Below, in pieces: positions 8,510-16,839 of a stretch of 39,934 nt of DNA. Every line of letters starts with the position of its first letter. Within the stretch, counting starts at the first letter, position 1. The stretch covers positions 27,393 to 67,326 of the forward strand of contig NZ_WTLI01000006.1 in the NCBI RefSeq assembly GCF_011421635.1, read 5' to 3'. The position numbers and the translations under genes were made by a program. Source of the DNA: Paenibacillus turpanensis (GTDB lineage Bacteria; Bacillota; Bacilli; Paenibacillales; YIM-B00363). The notes below the pieces were generated by a model. It did no database searches and had not been told where the DNA came from. It saw nothing but the letters and a program-made list of their open reading frames with translations.

Positions 8510-9667
8510 CTATTTTCCCTGAACCATATGCAAAAGCCGATCAGACGTGTGCTGCCAGGTGAAATGCTCGAACACCCGCTTCCTTCCTGCTTCGCCCATC
8601 TGCCGCAGGAGCGTATAATCGGAGAGAAGCGTATCCAGCTTTTCGGCGATTTGCTGCCGGCGCTTCTTCGTATCGATTAGATAACCCGTTTTTCCATCGA
8701 CTACAATTTCCCGCATGCCTCCGCCGTTTGTTGCGATCACAGGAACCCCGGCCGCCATCGCCTCAACAACAACAAGCCCAAAAGCTTCCGTCGGATCAGA
8801 TGGAACGACAACGGCATCGGCTGCCGCATACCATTCATGGATCAGATTGTGATCCACAAAGGGAAGGAAGCGAATATGGTTCGGAATTTCGCTCGCGATC
8901 CGATGCAGCTTCTTTACGTAAGGAGTAACTCCGTTCCTTCCGTATTTCGCGCTCCCAATGACCAGAAGCACCGCATCAGGATGCTTTTCCGCGATTTCCT
9001 TCATGGCTTTTACGGCAAAATGTACTCCCTTCATGGGAAGCAGCCGGCCGACAAATAAGATCAGCTTTTTATCCTGTTCGTAACCAAGCTCATTCAGCTT
9101 CTTCCAGCGTAATAACTCGCCTGCTTCCGACCAGCGAGAAGGAAAGCCCTCCGCTTCCACCCCAAGATGGTTCACAACATATTTGCCCTTGTAAGCAGGA
9201 TACTTTCGGATCAGCTCGCGTTTTAAATATTCGCTGTTCACGATTACCCTCTCTACCCGGCGAAACGCTCTGCAGACCTGTGCCTTCGTCGCGTTCGGCC
9301 TTGAAATGTAGGTAAGCGAATGCAGCGTAAGCCAAATCCGCTCCTTCGGATAACGGCGCTTCAGGCTGGAGGCCGCAATCGGCCGATTCTCCACAAGCAC
9401 CACATCCGGCTGGAGCCGGGTCAGCCACTTCCCGGCCGATTCCAAATAAATGCGCCGCTTACGCGGACGGACGTGGCGGATTCCCGCCTGCTGCTCCACT
9501 CCCGGCAGCGATTCCGCTCTTCGGCTGAGCAGCGTAATCTCGGCATACGGCGCCATTCGCCGGGCCATATTATACACCGCCTGTTCAACCGAGCTGCTTT
9601 TGCCCGAAGGAACGGGAAATGTGCCCGGCGTAATCCAAAGCAGACGCTGCCGCTCATCTTTAATCAT
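8510..9667 (-). CDS. GT4 family glycosyltransferase (CotSA-like)
   Basis: 385-aa GT-B fold enzyme that would transfer a sugar from an NDP-sugar to a growing glycan in the cytoplasm. The C-terminal Rossmann half shows FVGRLLPMKG (Arg208, Lys213, diphosphate contacts) and the EX7E motif (Glu294 and Glu302 in EAFGLVVVE) that binds the donor. Size and layout resemble spore coat GT4 enzymes such as B. subtilis CotSA, but donor and acceptor are unknown. The ATG at 9667 has GGAAGG ~9 nt upstream. It overlaps the preceding small gene by 8 nt, so it is translationally linked to the three small helical proteins upstream. Confidence 0.9.
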   Translation of the reverse strand: MIKDERQRLLWITPGTFPVPSGKSSSVEQAVYNMARRMAPYAEITLLSRRAESLPGVEQQAGIRHVRPRKRRIYLESAGKWLTRLQPDVVLVENRPIAASSLKRRYPKERIWLTLHSLTYISRPNATKAQVCRAFRRVERVIVNSEYLKRELIRKYPAYKGKYVVNHLGVEAEGFPSRWSEAGELLRWKKLNELGYEQDKKLILFVGRLLPMKGVHFAVKAMKEIAEKHPDAVLLVIGSAKYGRNGVTPYVKKLHRIASEIPNHIRFLPFVDHNLIHEWYAAADAVVVPSDPTEAFGLVVVEAMAAGVPVIATNGGGMREIVVDGKTGYLIDTKKRRQQIAEKLDTLLSDYTLLRQMGEAGRKRVFEHFTWQHTSDRLLHMVQGK

Positions 9668-9974
9668 GGGCGCGCCTTCCTTCCGTATAACGGAATGAGA
9701 GCCACGGCGCTGCGGGTACCCCCCGCTTCAGCCTTCTCGGAAGCAATCCCGGCTCAATGGCTGCAAGCTTATCGGCGAGTGCGCGCTGATAAGAGGCGAT
9801 GGCCTGCACGTGGGAAACCAGCTCAAGCTCAAACTTCGGCTCTACAGTTTGATCCGCTACCGATTCGATCATCTTTGTGACCGCCTTTTGACTGGCTGCA
9901 AGCGATTCTAAAATCGACAGCTGAAGCTCCAAACGGCGCGCGTCGTATGGTGATGTAAATCCGCTGCGCCACAT
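9660..9974 (-). CDS. Small helical protein, third of three related genes
   Basis: 104-aa protein, not recognised. It is predicted all-helical in its first 75 residues (SILESLAASQKAV ... ALADKLAAIE) and ends in a basic, Pro/Arg-rich tail (PRRLKRGVP ... RRAHD). The helix pattern IL-x2-LA followed by LA-x-K resembles, weakly, the two upstream small proteins, so the three may be divergent copies. I chose the ATG at 9974 because AAAGGGG is 9 nt upstream; the ATG at 9983 directly abuts that site. It overlaps the GT4 gene by 8 nt. No membrane segment or signal peptide. Confidence 0.72.
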   Translation of the reverse strand: MWRSGFTSPYDARRLELQLSILESLAASQKAVTKMIESVADQTVEPKFELELVSHVQAIASYQRALADKLAAIEPGLLPRRLKRGVPAAPWLSFRYTEGRRAHD

Positions 9975-9992
9975 TGATTTCATCCCCTTTGC

Positions 9993-10337
9993 TTAGTCAT
10001 CATTATCCGAATCGGCGCCGAATTCCATAAAATTACCAAAGCCGCCGCCGGATGAACTGTCTTCATTTTCGTGACCGAGCACCAATTTCATATTTCTTGC
10101 TAAGCTGTTTTCCATTTTGGTAATCCCATCGATTACTTCGATCAGCTGCTCATGAAAGTCCAACGAGTGCTTGACTCCGTCTTCGTGAGCTTCAAACGAT
10201 GCCGAATGAATTTGTCCGCACACCCAGTTTCGGCTTTTTTCAGCTTCCGCCGCCTTCGCTTCCAAAATTAAGGATACGTTGAACTGGATTTTTGCCATCG
10301 CATCCAAAATCGTCATATAGGACTGCTCGCGTTCCAT
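9993..10337 (-). CDS. Small helical protein, second of three related genes
   Basis: 114-aa protein, not recognised. Residues ~8-90 look helical and align with the upstream neighbour over IL-x2-MAK, then ILEAK, HSL, and E-x2-LA-x-N near the end of the helices. A flexible acidic tail follows (Ser/Gly-rich, ending GADSDNDD). A single Cys is at ~40. The ATG at 10337 overlaps the upstream TAA by one base, with GAGG just before it; a second ATG at codon 8 is possible. Placed between its paralogues and ahead of a GT4 gene, it may be an adaptor or coat component for that enzyme; this is inference. Confidence 0.72.
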   Translation of the reverse strand: MEREQSYMTILDAMAKIQFNVSLILEAKAAEAEKSRNWVCGQIHSASFEAHEDGVKHSLDFHEQLIEVIDGITKMENSLARNMKLVLGHENEDSSSGGGFGNFMEFGADSDNDD

Positions 10338-10621
10338 TATTCCTCATCTCCCGGCTGCATTTCTTTTACAAGACATGTCAAATTTTCGGCTAGCGCTTCC
10401 TCCAGCTCCGACAAGCTGTACAAATATGCAGCAAGATTTTTCGTAAGCGAGAGCGAATGCTCCGCAATGTCCTCGGTTGTACAAAACGATGTGTTCCGGT
10501 CTGGAAGACCGCCGACGACCGCAGCCGCATGGATGATCGTGTCCCGCTTGGCTTCCAATATACGCGCAAGCTCGGAATGCGATTTTGCCATGTGATGCAG
10601 GATGGCGTTCGATTGATGCAC
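10337..10621 (-). CDS. Small helical protein, first of three related genes
   Basis: 94-aa protein, not recognised. It is predicted helical and shares with the next gene the order AILHHMAK, ILEAK, EHSL and EEALAENL. I chose the GTG at 10621 because GGAGG lies 7 nt upstream; an in-frame TTG at 10645 has no comparable site. It begins the minus-strand unit that ends with the GT4 gene. A weak sigma-K-like -10 (CATATGCTG on the minus strand, 10664-10672) lies ~40 nt upstream, with C but not AC at the -35 position. Confidence 0.72.
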   Translation of the reverse strand: MHQSNAILHHMAKSHSELARILEAKRDTIIHAAAVVGGLPDRNTSFCTTEDIAEHSLSLTKNLAAYLYSLSELEEALAENLTCLVKEMQPGDEE

Positions 10622-10736
10622 ATTCGTTCCTCCGTTTCTTCTCAAATCAGGATAAGGTCACTACAGCATATGCACCCCTGCGTTATACGGCACAGCTATT
10701 TACCTAAAATGAGCCGGTTCAGTACAGCAGCCGATT

Positions 10737-10764
10737 ACGCGGCAGAGCAGTCCAACATAAAATA
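10737..10764 (+). promoter_or_regulatory. Sigma-K-type promoter for the GT4 gene at 10796
   Basis: AC at 10737-10738, 17 nt, then CATAAAATA at 10756-10764. This matches the B. subtilis sigma-K pattern (AC, 16-17 nt, CATAnnnTA) at every specified base. The expected transcript would start near 10772, about 24 nt before the TTG start codon. It implies late mother-cell expression. Confidence 0.6.
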
Positions 10765-10795
10765 AGTTAAGCTTACAAGAGGGGAGGCCGATACC

Positions 10796-11860
10796 TTGAA
10801 GATATTGTTTACGTTCTTTGTGGCCAGCGGCGGGGTAGAGACGCAGAACCGATACCGCTGCAGAGCGCTTCACAGGCACGGAATTGCTGCGCATCAGCTG
10901 TATTTGCGTGCCGGGAGCGGGATACAAAATGTCGGAGCGATCCCTACATGGATTACGAACAGCGATGCGGAGATCAAAGCGATTTTGGACAGAGAGCAGT
11001 ACGATGCCATTGTGGTCAGCTCCGATTTCTGGATGGTACAGCGGCTGCGCGCGCTCGGTTACCACCGCATCATTGTATATGAAGCCGTTGGATTAGGAGA
11101 CCGAGCGGAGGCGGAGCAAACCATCATCCAAGCGGCACCGGTACTGTTCGCACACGCGAACGCCATTCTTCATCCGGTAACCCAGCACTTATCCGAGCTT
11201 TTCTCGCATCATTTGCCGACGTTTCCGCGTTCCGTGTTTCACCTGCCGTTTGAAAGCGACAGCTTCAACTACCGCTCCTACCCGGTTCGCCCTTTTCCGA
11301 TCGTGGGCTGGATTGGTCGCTTTGAACCGAATAAAAACTGGCGGGGCTTTCTTGAAATTGGACAAAGGCTCATCGCACATTATCCTAATTTGCAGCTTCA
11401 TGTGTTCGATGATGCCGACTTATGCCCGGAACAGGAAGCTTTCTTTGAAACCATTCGTCAGCTTGGCATTAGCGGGAACATCACGCGCCATTTTAATGTG
11501 CCGCACACGGTCATGCAGGATCATTTGTCCATCATCGGGGATTCCGGAGGTTTTTTATGCTCCACCTCCAAGATGGAGGGATTCGGTTATGCAGTTTTGG
11601 AAGCGATGGCCTGCCGTTGTCCGGTACTGACTACGGATTCCGACGGGGTACGCAGCTTCGTAACGCACAACGTAACCGGTAAATTTTTCCCTTATGGATA
11701 TACCGATGTCGCAGTAGCCGAGGGGCTGCATTTGATGCAGAACCACCCTTTACGGGAAGCGATCCGGCAGCACGCGTACCATCATGTGAACAGTACGTTT
11801 TCGCCCGATCTATATGTAGTAAATTTAGCAAGCATGCTGCGTGCTATCGGGGCTGTGTAG
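10796..11860 (+). CDS. GT4 family glycosyltransferase
   Basis: 354-aa GT-B enzyme. The N-terminal half is short and begins MKILFTFFVASGGVETQNR, with the Gly-rich acceptor-side loop. The C-terminal half has GWIGRFEPNKNW (Arg175, Lys180) and the EX7E motif EGFGYAVLE (Glu261, Glu269) for the NDP-sugar donor. No signal or membrane segment. The start is TTG with AGGGGAGG 8 nt upstream. It is transcribed alone and away from the minus-strand unit, from a sigma-K-like promoter, and ends at a strong terminator. A role in spore surface glycan synthesis is inferred from promoter and neighbours; the sugar is unknown. Confidence 0.88.
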   Translation: MKILFTFFVASGGVETQNRYRCRALHRHGIAAHQLYLRAGSGIQNVGAIPTWITNSDAEIKAILDREQYDAIVVSSDFWMVQRLRALGYHRIIVYEAVGLGDRAEAEQTIIQAAPVLFAHANAILHPVTQHLSELFSHHLPTFPRSVFHLPFESDSFNYRSYPVRPFPIVGWIGRFEPNKNWRGFLEIGQRLIAHYPNLQLHVFDDADLCPEQEAFFETIRQLGISGNITRHFNVPHTVMQDHLSIIGDSGGFLCSTSKMEGFGYAVLEAMACRCPVLTTDSDGVRSFVTHNVTGKFFPYGYTDVAVAEGLHLMQNHPLREAIRQHAYHHVNSTFSPDLYVVNLASMLRAIGAV

Positions 11861-11880
11861 GGGGAAGTGCAGGCAAAGTA

Positions 11881-11922
11881 ACGCAGCGGCGCATCTTACT
11901 AGATCGCTACGCTGCGTTTTTT
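11881..11922 (+). terminator. Rho-independent terminator after GT4
   Basis: Stem ACGCAGCG (11881-11888) pairs with CGCTGCGT (11910-11917), followed by a six-T run. It is 20 nt after the glycosyltransferase stop codon. Confidence 0.85.
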
Positions 11923-11946
11923 ATACAACGGAAAAGCGAATTTATA

Positions 11947-12011
11947 ACAAAACTAAAGGACTGCGCTGCCCAATTCCTCCACTGCCTTCGGAGTTATGGG
12001 CGCCAGTCCTT
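11947..12011 (-). terminator. Terminator for the epimerase gene
   Basis: On the minus strand AAGGACTG (12011-12004) pairs with CAGTCCTT (11963-11956), with inner pairing GCCCA/TGGGC and CTCC/GGAG. It is followed by a T-rich run (TTTAGTTTTGTTAT). It lies ~48 nt after the epimerase stop. Confidence 0.6.
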
Positions 12012-12058
12012 CTCATCGAAATAGCCTTATTCTTTATACCGTGCGCTCACCCTGTCCG

Positions 12059-12985
12059 TTACAATGCCGACCAAGCTGTGCGGTAATACGAATACGTTTC
12101 CTTCAGTGCTTCATCCAAAGCGTAACGGGGTTGATAACCGAGCAGCTCCCCCGCTAATCGATTGTCCAGGCAGCTGTGGCGAATGTCTCCTTCACGCGCA
12201 GGACGATGCACAACCGGAAGCCTTGTGCCTGCGGCTCTTTCGAGCAGAGCGATCAGCTCGTTAACCGATGTGCTTTGCGAAGTGCTCACATGCACCGTTG
12301 CACGATCACCGGCGGTAAGTGCAGCGAGATTGGCCCCTACGACATCCCGAACATAAACAAAGTCGCGGGTTTGCCCGCCGTCCCCGAATACGGTCAACGG
12401 CTCCCCTTTAAAAATTCGGGTCATGAATTGCGAAACGACCCCGCCTTCCCCTTTTGGCGTCTGCCGCGGCCCAAATACGTTTGCATAACGCAGGATGGTG
12501 TAATTCAACCCATAAAGCCGGCTAAACAATCGGATATAGCCTTCCGCTGACAGCTTGGAAAGCCCGTAGTAAGAGACAGGAACCGCGGGATCCGTCTCCT
12601 GAATAAGATTTGCTTCTAAATCCCCGTAAACCGCCGAGGTTGAAGCAAACACCAGCTTACCGACCGACGCATCGGCACACGCTTTTAGAAGCCGAACCGT
12701 GCCGAGTACATTCACATCGGCATCCATGGCAGGGTCGGCAATCGACCGCTGTACATCCGCCTGTGCCGCCAGATGAAAGACAGCCTTCGGCGCTAAACTG
12801 CGGACTAAGTCTGCCGTTTCCTCTGTCGTGATGTCCTGCTCATGCAGTGTAACTCCGCTTGGGATATATTCTCTTTTGCCCGTGCTCAAATTGTCTGCGA
12901 TATGAACCTCGGCTCCCTGTGCGGCCAACTGCTCCGCAAGATGCGAGCCGATAAACCCTGCGCCTCCTGTAACCAATACCTTCAT
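12059..12985 (-). CDS. NAD-dependent sugar-nucleotide epimerase (GalE/YtcB-like)
   Basis: 308-aa extended short-chain dehydrogenase/reductase. NAD is bound by TGGAGFIG (6-13). The catalytic residues are the serine region STSAVYG (115-121) and the Tyr140-x3-Lys144 pair (YYGLSK). The later region (NVFGPRQTPKGEGGVV, GQTRDFVYVRD) is typical of UDP-glucose 4-epimerase and related UDP-sugar epimerases. It probably interconverts gluco and galacto forms of a UDP-sugar for the surrounding glycan genes; exact substrate uncertain. The ATG has GGAGG 6 nt upstream. It is monocistronic. A weak sigma-K-like -10 (CATAAAGTG, minus strand 13025-13017) lies ~32 nt upstream of the start. Confidence 0.9.
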   Translation of the reverse strand: MKVLVTGGAGFIGSHLAEQLAAQGAEVHIADNLSTGKREYIPSGVTLHEQDITTEETADLVRSLAPKAVFHLAAQADVQRSIADPAMDADVNVLGTVRLLKACADASVGKLVFASTSAVYGDLEANLIQETDPAVPVSYYGLSKLSAEGYIRLFSRLYGLNYTILRYANVFGPRQTPKGEGGVVSQFMTRIFKGEPLTVFGDGGQTRDFVYVRDVVGANLAALTAGDRATVHVSTSQSTSVNELIALLERAAGTRLPVVHRPAREGDIRHSCLDNRLAGELLGYQPRYALDEALKETYSYYRTAWSAL

Positions 12986-13193
12986 ATTATTCCTCCGTCA
13001 AAATGGTCTTTCTTTCCACTTTATGTGGACGATACTCAGGTTGCGTGGGCCAAGTACCGGTTCAAGCTGGACCGCTGCCTTTTCCTTGGGGAAATAAGCA
13101 GCTGTCCAAGAATTTCGATACATTGCGGAGTACAATGCAGTAGGGCTCGCAAGGGCGCAGGTTTACTCCAAATCAAATAAGGAAGGTGCTTTA

Positions 13194-13550
13194 ATGGCCG
13201 TATATCACATGGGCCGGATTCCGAATCCGCTTCTGGACGGTAACCGCGTATATCAAACGATGGAAATCCAAGTCCAAAATCACTCTCATGAACCGTTTAA
13301 TGTGCTTATTTTAGTTTATCATGAAGAAACACTTCTCCGAGTCACGCTGAACAAAGTTTTCCCGGCTAACAGCCAAGGCTCTGTCCTTTCACTTGAACCG
13401 ATATGCTGTGCGTATGATCAGCTCCATTTGCATATTGTAACGAACACCCCGGATTGTGCATCGGCTTCAATTCACGTTACGATGAGGGACGTACGCGGCG
13501 TAACGGTAGCCGAGTTTACGGAATTGGAATGCGGGATGGAAGAGGGCTGA
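13194..13550 (+). CDS. Small beta-rich protein, unknown function
   Basis: 118-aa protein, not recognised. It alternates short hydrophobic strands with polar turns (YQTMEIQVQNHS, FNVLILVYHEE, LHLHIVTN, ASIHVTMRDV), consistent with a small beta-sandwich. It has no signal peptide and no membrane segment. Three Cys lie in the second half (CC near 71 and one near 82), plus one near the end. The ATG has GGAAGGTG ~6 nt upstream, and a clean terminator follows. It is flanked on both sides by spore glycan genes, so a spore surface or carbohydrate-binding role is possible but not shown. Confidence 0.72.
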   Translation: MAVYHMGRIPNPLLDGNRVYQTMEIQVQNHSHEPFNVLILVYHEETLLRVTLNKVFPANSQGSVLSLEPICCAYDQLHLHIVTNTPDCASASIHVTMRDVRGVTVAEFTELECGMEEG

Positions 13551-13602
13551 CGCGGGGAATACTTGAAGCGTAAAGGAGAGGGAAGAATCTGTCATCATGC
13601 AG

Positions 13603-13625
13603 GACGGCTTGAGGCCGTCTTTTTT
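13603..13625 (+). terminator. Rho-independent terminator
   Basis: GACGGC (13603-13608), loop TTGAG, GCCGTC (13614-13619), then six T. It ends the transcript of the small beta-rich protein gene 52 nt upstream. Confidence 0.85.
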
Positions 13626-13716
13626 CCATTATTAAGGACGAGCCCGAATCAAGGATACTGGTGAATGCATCAAGATGGGGTATGGACAAAGGCCCGCAGC
13701 CTGTCCGAACGCATGC

Positions 13717-13751
13717 CAAAAAATCGTTTCCGTCCAATATTGGCGGAAACG
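13717..13751 (-). terminator. Terminator of the long minus-strand glycan operon
   Basis: On the minus strand CGTTTCCGCCAAT pairs with ATTGGACGGAAACG (one bulged base) and is followed by ATTTTTT. It lies ~15 nt beyond the stop codon of the 56-residue protein gene, marking the 3' end of the 27.6-13.8 kb unit. Confidence 0.8.
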
Positions 13752-13765
13752 AAAATCAAAAGGTG

Positions 13766-13936
13766 TTACACGATAACTGAATCCGTAATTTCCTTTAGCA
13801 GCGTGTCGTCATGGAGCTGGTAATTCGCTGGTAGTCCCTTCAAGATTCGGTTCCACACATGCAAATTTACGAGTACCTCCGGATTGCTCGTTTCGATTCG
13901 GAACATTGAATTATAGAGATCACTAATCGTCATCAT
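13766..13936 (-). CDS. 56-residue protein coupled to the GT4 gene
   Basis: A short reading frame beginning MMTISDLYNSMFRIET and ending KEITDSVIV. The ATG follows the TAA of the upstream GT4 gene without a gap. GGAGGG lies 9 nt before it, inside the GT4 gene end, so coupled translation is likely. The operon terminator follows within 15-50 nt. It is predicted mainly helical with no cysteine, signal peptide or membrane segment. Not recognised. The last place in a glycan operon suggests a small accessory protein, but no function is visible. Confidence 0.68.
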   Translation of the reverse strand: MMTISDLYNSMFRIETSNPEVLVNLHVWNRILKGLPANYQLHDDTLLKEITDSVIV

Positions 13937-15187
13937 TTACCGCAGCCCTCCTTCCATACTCCTGCCCTTCTTCACAAGCTCTTGCGAATAAAGGGACATA
14001 AACTTGCCGATCATCGTATCAAGCGACCACTTCACCTGCGCCGATTGCTTAGCCTGACGTCCGAGTGCCGCGCGATATGCATCGTCCTCCAAAAGATGAA
14101 GGAGATGATTTCGTAATCCTGCAGTATCGCCATTCGAAAAGATGAGTCCCGTCTCTCCGTGGCTGACCATTTCCGGTAAGCCGCCGGCATTACTCACAAT
14201 GGCTGGCAGACCCGCCATTTGCGCCTCCATAATAGAAAACGGCATATTGTCATTCAGCGTGGGCAGCACATACATATCGGCTTTATGCAATAAATCAGCA
14301 ATACCTTCCACTTTACCCAAGAAGCGAACATCTCCGGCTATGCCTAATTCTTTCGCTTGCGCGCGAAGTATATCCTCTTCAGCGCCCTCACCGGCAATCC
14401 AGCAGACCCAATCGTTTCTGTACTGCTTCACCTCGGCCAGAGCGTCGAGTAAAAGATGAACCCCTTTATAACGATGCAGTCTGCCTGTATAAACAATTAC
14501 CTTTTTCCCGTAATCCCGTTCAACCGAAGACGTTCCTGTTTTATAAAACGTATCTGTGTCCAAACCGTAAGGGAAAACGGCAAACTGCTGATCGGGAATC
14601 GCGTACCGGTCAGTCAGCAATTTCTTCATCCAAAAGGTGGAGCAAACCGTAACATCCCCCGCGCTTGCCCCTTCCCGCTCCAGGGCATAAAAATATTGTT
14701 CAGCAAGCTGTGCCTGCCGGTTCTTCTCCGGGCTGCCGTCCGTTGTATATCTCAGCAGTTCGCCAATCTCACTCGTAAAGGAACCGTGTATGCTCGCGAT
14801 TAGCGGGACATGCTGCGGTCTGACCCGGTTTAAGGCAAGCGTCGAAATAACGTCCTGAGTATGAATGAGATCATACTGCCCAACATTGAAATACCCGGCA
14901 GCCAATTCCATGCAATAACGATACAGTTCGTAATCCTTTACAAAGTCATGGATATAAATGTTGGGGACCTGCTCAGGAGAAAGCTTTGCGTTCAGGACGG
15001 GCATTACCCAATCCTTGCGGAAATGCTCATCGCGAGTCAGTAGATGAAACGACTCCATATCTTGCGAATGGCCCAATATATCGACCGTATGCCCCTGTTC
15101 CTCTAGCTTTCGTTTCATTTGCGTCATAAAGGGCCATACGCCGCCTAAATGCGGGAGCACCCAATACGTCGCGAGTAATATTTTCAT
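13937..15187 (-). CDS. GT4 family glycosyltransferase
   Basis: 416-aa GT-B enzyme. The N-terminal half opens MKILLATYWVLPHLGGVWPF, with the Gly-Gly loop of the acceptor site, and contains DLIHTQDVIS and SIHGSF, typical of the family. The C-terminal half has YTGRLHRYKGVHLL (Arg/Lys phosphate contacts). The donor-site motif is DNMPFSIME, where the first residue of the usual EX7E is Asp. I chose the ATG at 15187 because GAGGAGTG lies ~8 nt upstream; an in-frame ATG at 15223 lacks one. It is near the end of the long minus-strand operon, 36 nt after a GT2 gene. Donor unknown. Confidence 0.9.
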   Translation of the reverse strand: MKILLATYWVLPHLGGVWPFMTQMKRKLEEQGHTVDILGHSQDMESFHLLTRDEHFRKDWVMPVLNAKLSPEQVPNIYIHDFVKDYELYRYCMELAAGYFNVGQYDLIHTQDVISTLALNRVRPQHVPLIASIHGSFTSEIGELLRYTTDGSPEKNRQAQLAEQYFYALEREGASAGDVTVCSTFWMKKLLTDRYAIPDQQFAVFPYGLDTDTFYKTGTSSVERDYGKKVIVYTGRLHRYKGVHLLLDALAEVKQYRNDWVCWIAGEGAEEDILRAQAKELGIAGDVRFLGKVEGIADLLHKADMYVLPTLNDNMPFSIMEAQMAGLPAIVSNAGGLPEMVSHGETGLIFSNGDTAGLRNHLLHLLEDDAYRAALGRQAKQSAQVKWSLDTMIGKFMSLYSQELVKKGRSMEGGLR

Positions 15188-15223
15188 AGTTGTAACACTC
15201 CTCTTATCCCCGGTCCCAAGCAC

Positions 15224-15928
15224 CTAGCCGTATAGACGCTGCAGACGTTTCCGGTACTTATGCTTGATTCGTGAAATTTCCCGCTGGATGACAGGCCAAT
15301 GTCGTTTGGTTCCCATTCCACCGTGCACGCGGTACCGTGTAAGCGGCTGGTTTAAAAAGTGAATGTCGTAGCCATTCACCAGCGCGCGGCACCAAAGCTC
15401 GTAATCATGCGTGTATCGAAAAACCGGATTAAATAAGCCGACATGCGTTAAGAGCTGCTTTCGCATGATGACCGTGCATCCATTCACCGGGCACGCCGAC
15501 TTTAATGTGCGGTAAAATTCATGGGGCGACGGGTACGTCGGATTTGCCGATGGTTGAATGACTGCGCCATGTTCATTGATCTGGTCAAAATTAGTGCAGC
15601 TAAGCGAGGAATTGTGTTCCAGCATAAACTTAATCTGATTGTTTAGCTTGTCGGGATGAAATTCGTCATCTGAGCTGAGCCATGCGATATATTCTCCGCT
15701 GGCATGCTGAATGCCCTCGTTAAGCGCGGTTGCCGTTCCTCCGTTTGGTTTCGAAATCACATTGATCCGGTCTGTAAAAGGAGTAATTCGATCCAAATAC
15801 ATAGTAGCCCCGTCATTGACCAAGAGCACTTCATAATTCGGATAGTTTTGGCTCACCGCCGATTGCAGGGCGACTCCAACATATGGGTCATTATAAAAAG
15901 GAATAACAATCGATACTCTCGGCAGCAT
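15224..15928 (-). CDS. GT2 family glycosyltransferase
   Basis: 234-aa GT-A fold enzyme. It begins VSIVIPFYND and has the nucleotide-binding VNDG at 37-40. The metal/donor DxD region is SSDDE at 85-89. The later HDYELWCRAL stretch (catalytic base area) is typical of inverting family 2 enzymes. There is no membrane segment, so it acts at the cytoplasmic face. The ATG has AAAGGAGAG 6 nt upstream and is 2 nt after the previous stop, so it is in the operon. It probably adds one residue of the spore-surface glycan. Confidence 0.9.
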   Translation of the reverse strand: MLPRVSIVIPFYNDPYVGVALQSAVSQNYPNYEVLLVNDGATMYLDRITPFTDRINVISKPNGGTATALNEGIQHASGEYIAWLSSDDEFHPDKLNNQIKFMLEHNSSLSCTNFDQINEHGAVIQPSANPTYPSPHEFYRTLKSACPVNGCTVIMRKQLLTHVGLFNPVFRYTHDYELWCRALVNGYDIHFLNQPLTRYRVHGGMGTKRHWPVIQREISRIKHKYRKRLQRLYG

Positions 15929-15930
15929 CG

Positions 15931-16839
15931 CTACTCTCCTTTCGATCTGTAATAATCAAGGGTATCTGCAACGGATTGGGAAAAGGGAATCGCAGGCTGC
16001 CAGCCCAGCTTTAGCAGCTCCTGCGTATCGGCTGGCTTCGACTGTGCGGCTGCTTTCGCCTCTCCGATCTCAAACGTGATCGGAACGCGGGCCTGCTCCT
16101 GAAACGTGCGCCCGATTTCAAGCAAGCTGCGCGTCACCCTCGAGCCAACCGGATAAATCGTTCCGGCCTTGCCTAGCACAAGCAGCTTTTCATAAGCGCT
16201 AACCGCGTCTCGCACATCCAGATAGTCCCTCTCCTCATACCGCGAGGACAGCGTGAACGGCTGCTCTGTTTCACCGCGTTCTCTGCGAACGACATAGCGG
16301 GCAAGCAGTCCGCATACGCCTGTCGACGGTCCCGGGCCTACCAGGTTCGTTGGCTCCGCAACCATAACGTTCATTTCGAACAAATGTCCGAACGCCAGAG
16401 CCAGACTGCTCTGCTGCGCTTTGAAAAAACCGTACGGATGCGCAGGCTGGGTTTGACCCTTTAGCGCGGCGGAGCTCAGGTTCGAGCCTACGACGAGAGT
16501 CCGGCTGTGCGGGTAATGGCGGACCGCGTTCAGCAGGTACAGCGTAGCGGCGACGTTGGTACGGAAGCTCACAGACGGCTCCTTCCAGGAATCGCCAACC
16601 GCATTTTGACCGGCGAGATGAAGCACATAGTCAGGCCTCACTTCATCGACAAGCTGCCTTACCGCTGCTTCGTCCGTTAAATCACAAGGGAGCTCGCTTA
16701 CACCGGGAAGCTGCTCCTCCTTGGTTCGAAGAGTCCGCACAACCGCGGCCACTTCGTAACCAAGCTGGGAAAACCGGCGAACCGCATGCTGCCCTGTAAA
16801 TCCGCCGGCTCCGGTAATCAAGATGACCGGCGTTTTCAC
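15931..16839 (-). CDS. NAD(P)-dependent sugar-nucleotide reductase/epimerase
   Basis: 302-aa extended SDR. It has the cofactor loop TGAGGFTGQH near the N-terminus, HLAGQNAVGDSW, the serine region VVGSNLSS, and the Tyr-x3-Lys pair in YGFFK. The layout resembles GDP-4-keto-6-deoxymannose reductase (RMD) and related GDP-mannose dehydratase-like enzymes. Start choice: the GTG at 16839 overlaps the upstream TGA by 4 nt (GTGA) and gives the expected N-terminus MKTPVILITGAGG. A TTG at 16854 with AGGA upstream would add five residues. It should modify the sugar used by the glycosyltransferases that follow; substrate not certain. Confidence 0.85.
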   Translation of the reverse strand: MKTPVILITGAGGFTGQHAVRRFSQLGYEVAAVVRTLRTKEEQLPGVSELPCDLTDEAAVRQLVDEVRPDYVLHLAGQNAVGDSWKEPSVSFRTNVAATLYLLNAVRHYPHSRTLVVGSNLSSAALKGQTQPAHPYGFFKAQQSSLALAFGHLFEMNVMVAEPTNLVGPGPSTGVCGLLARYVVRRERGETEQPFTLSSRYEERDYLDVRDAVSAYEKLLVLGKAGTIYPVGSRVTRSLLEIGRTFQEQARVPITFEIGEAKAAAQSKPADTQELLKLGWQPAIPFSQSVADTLDYYRSKGE

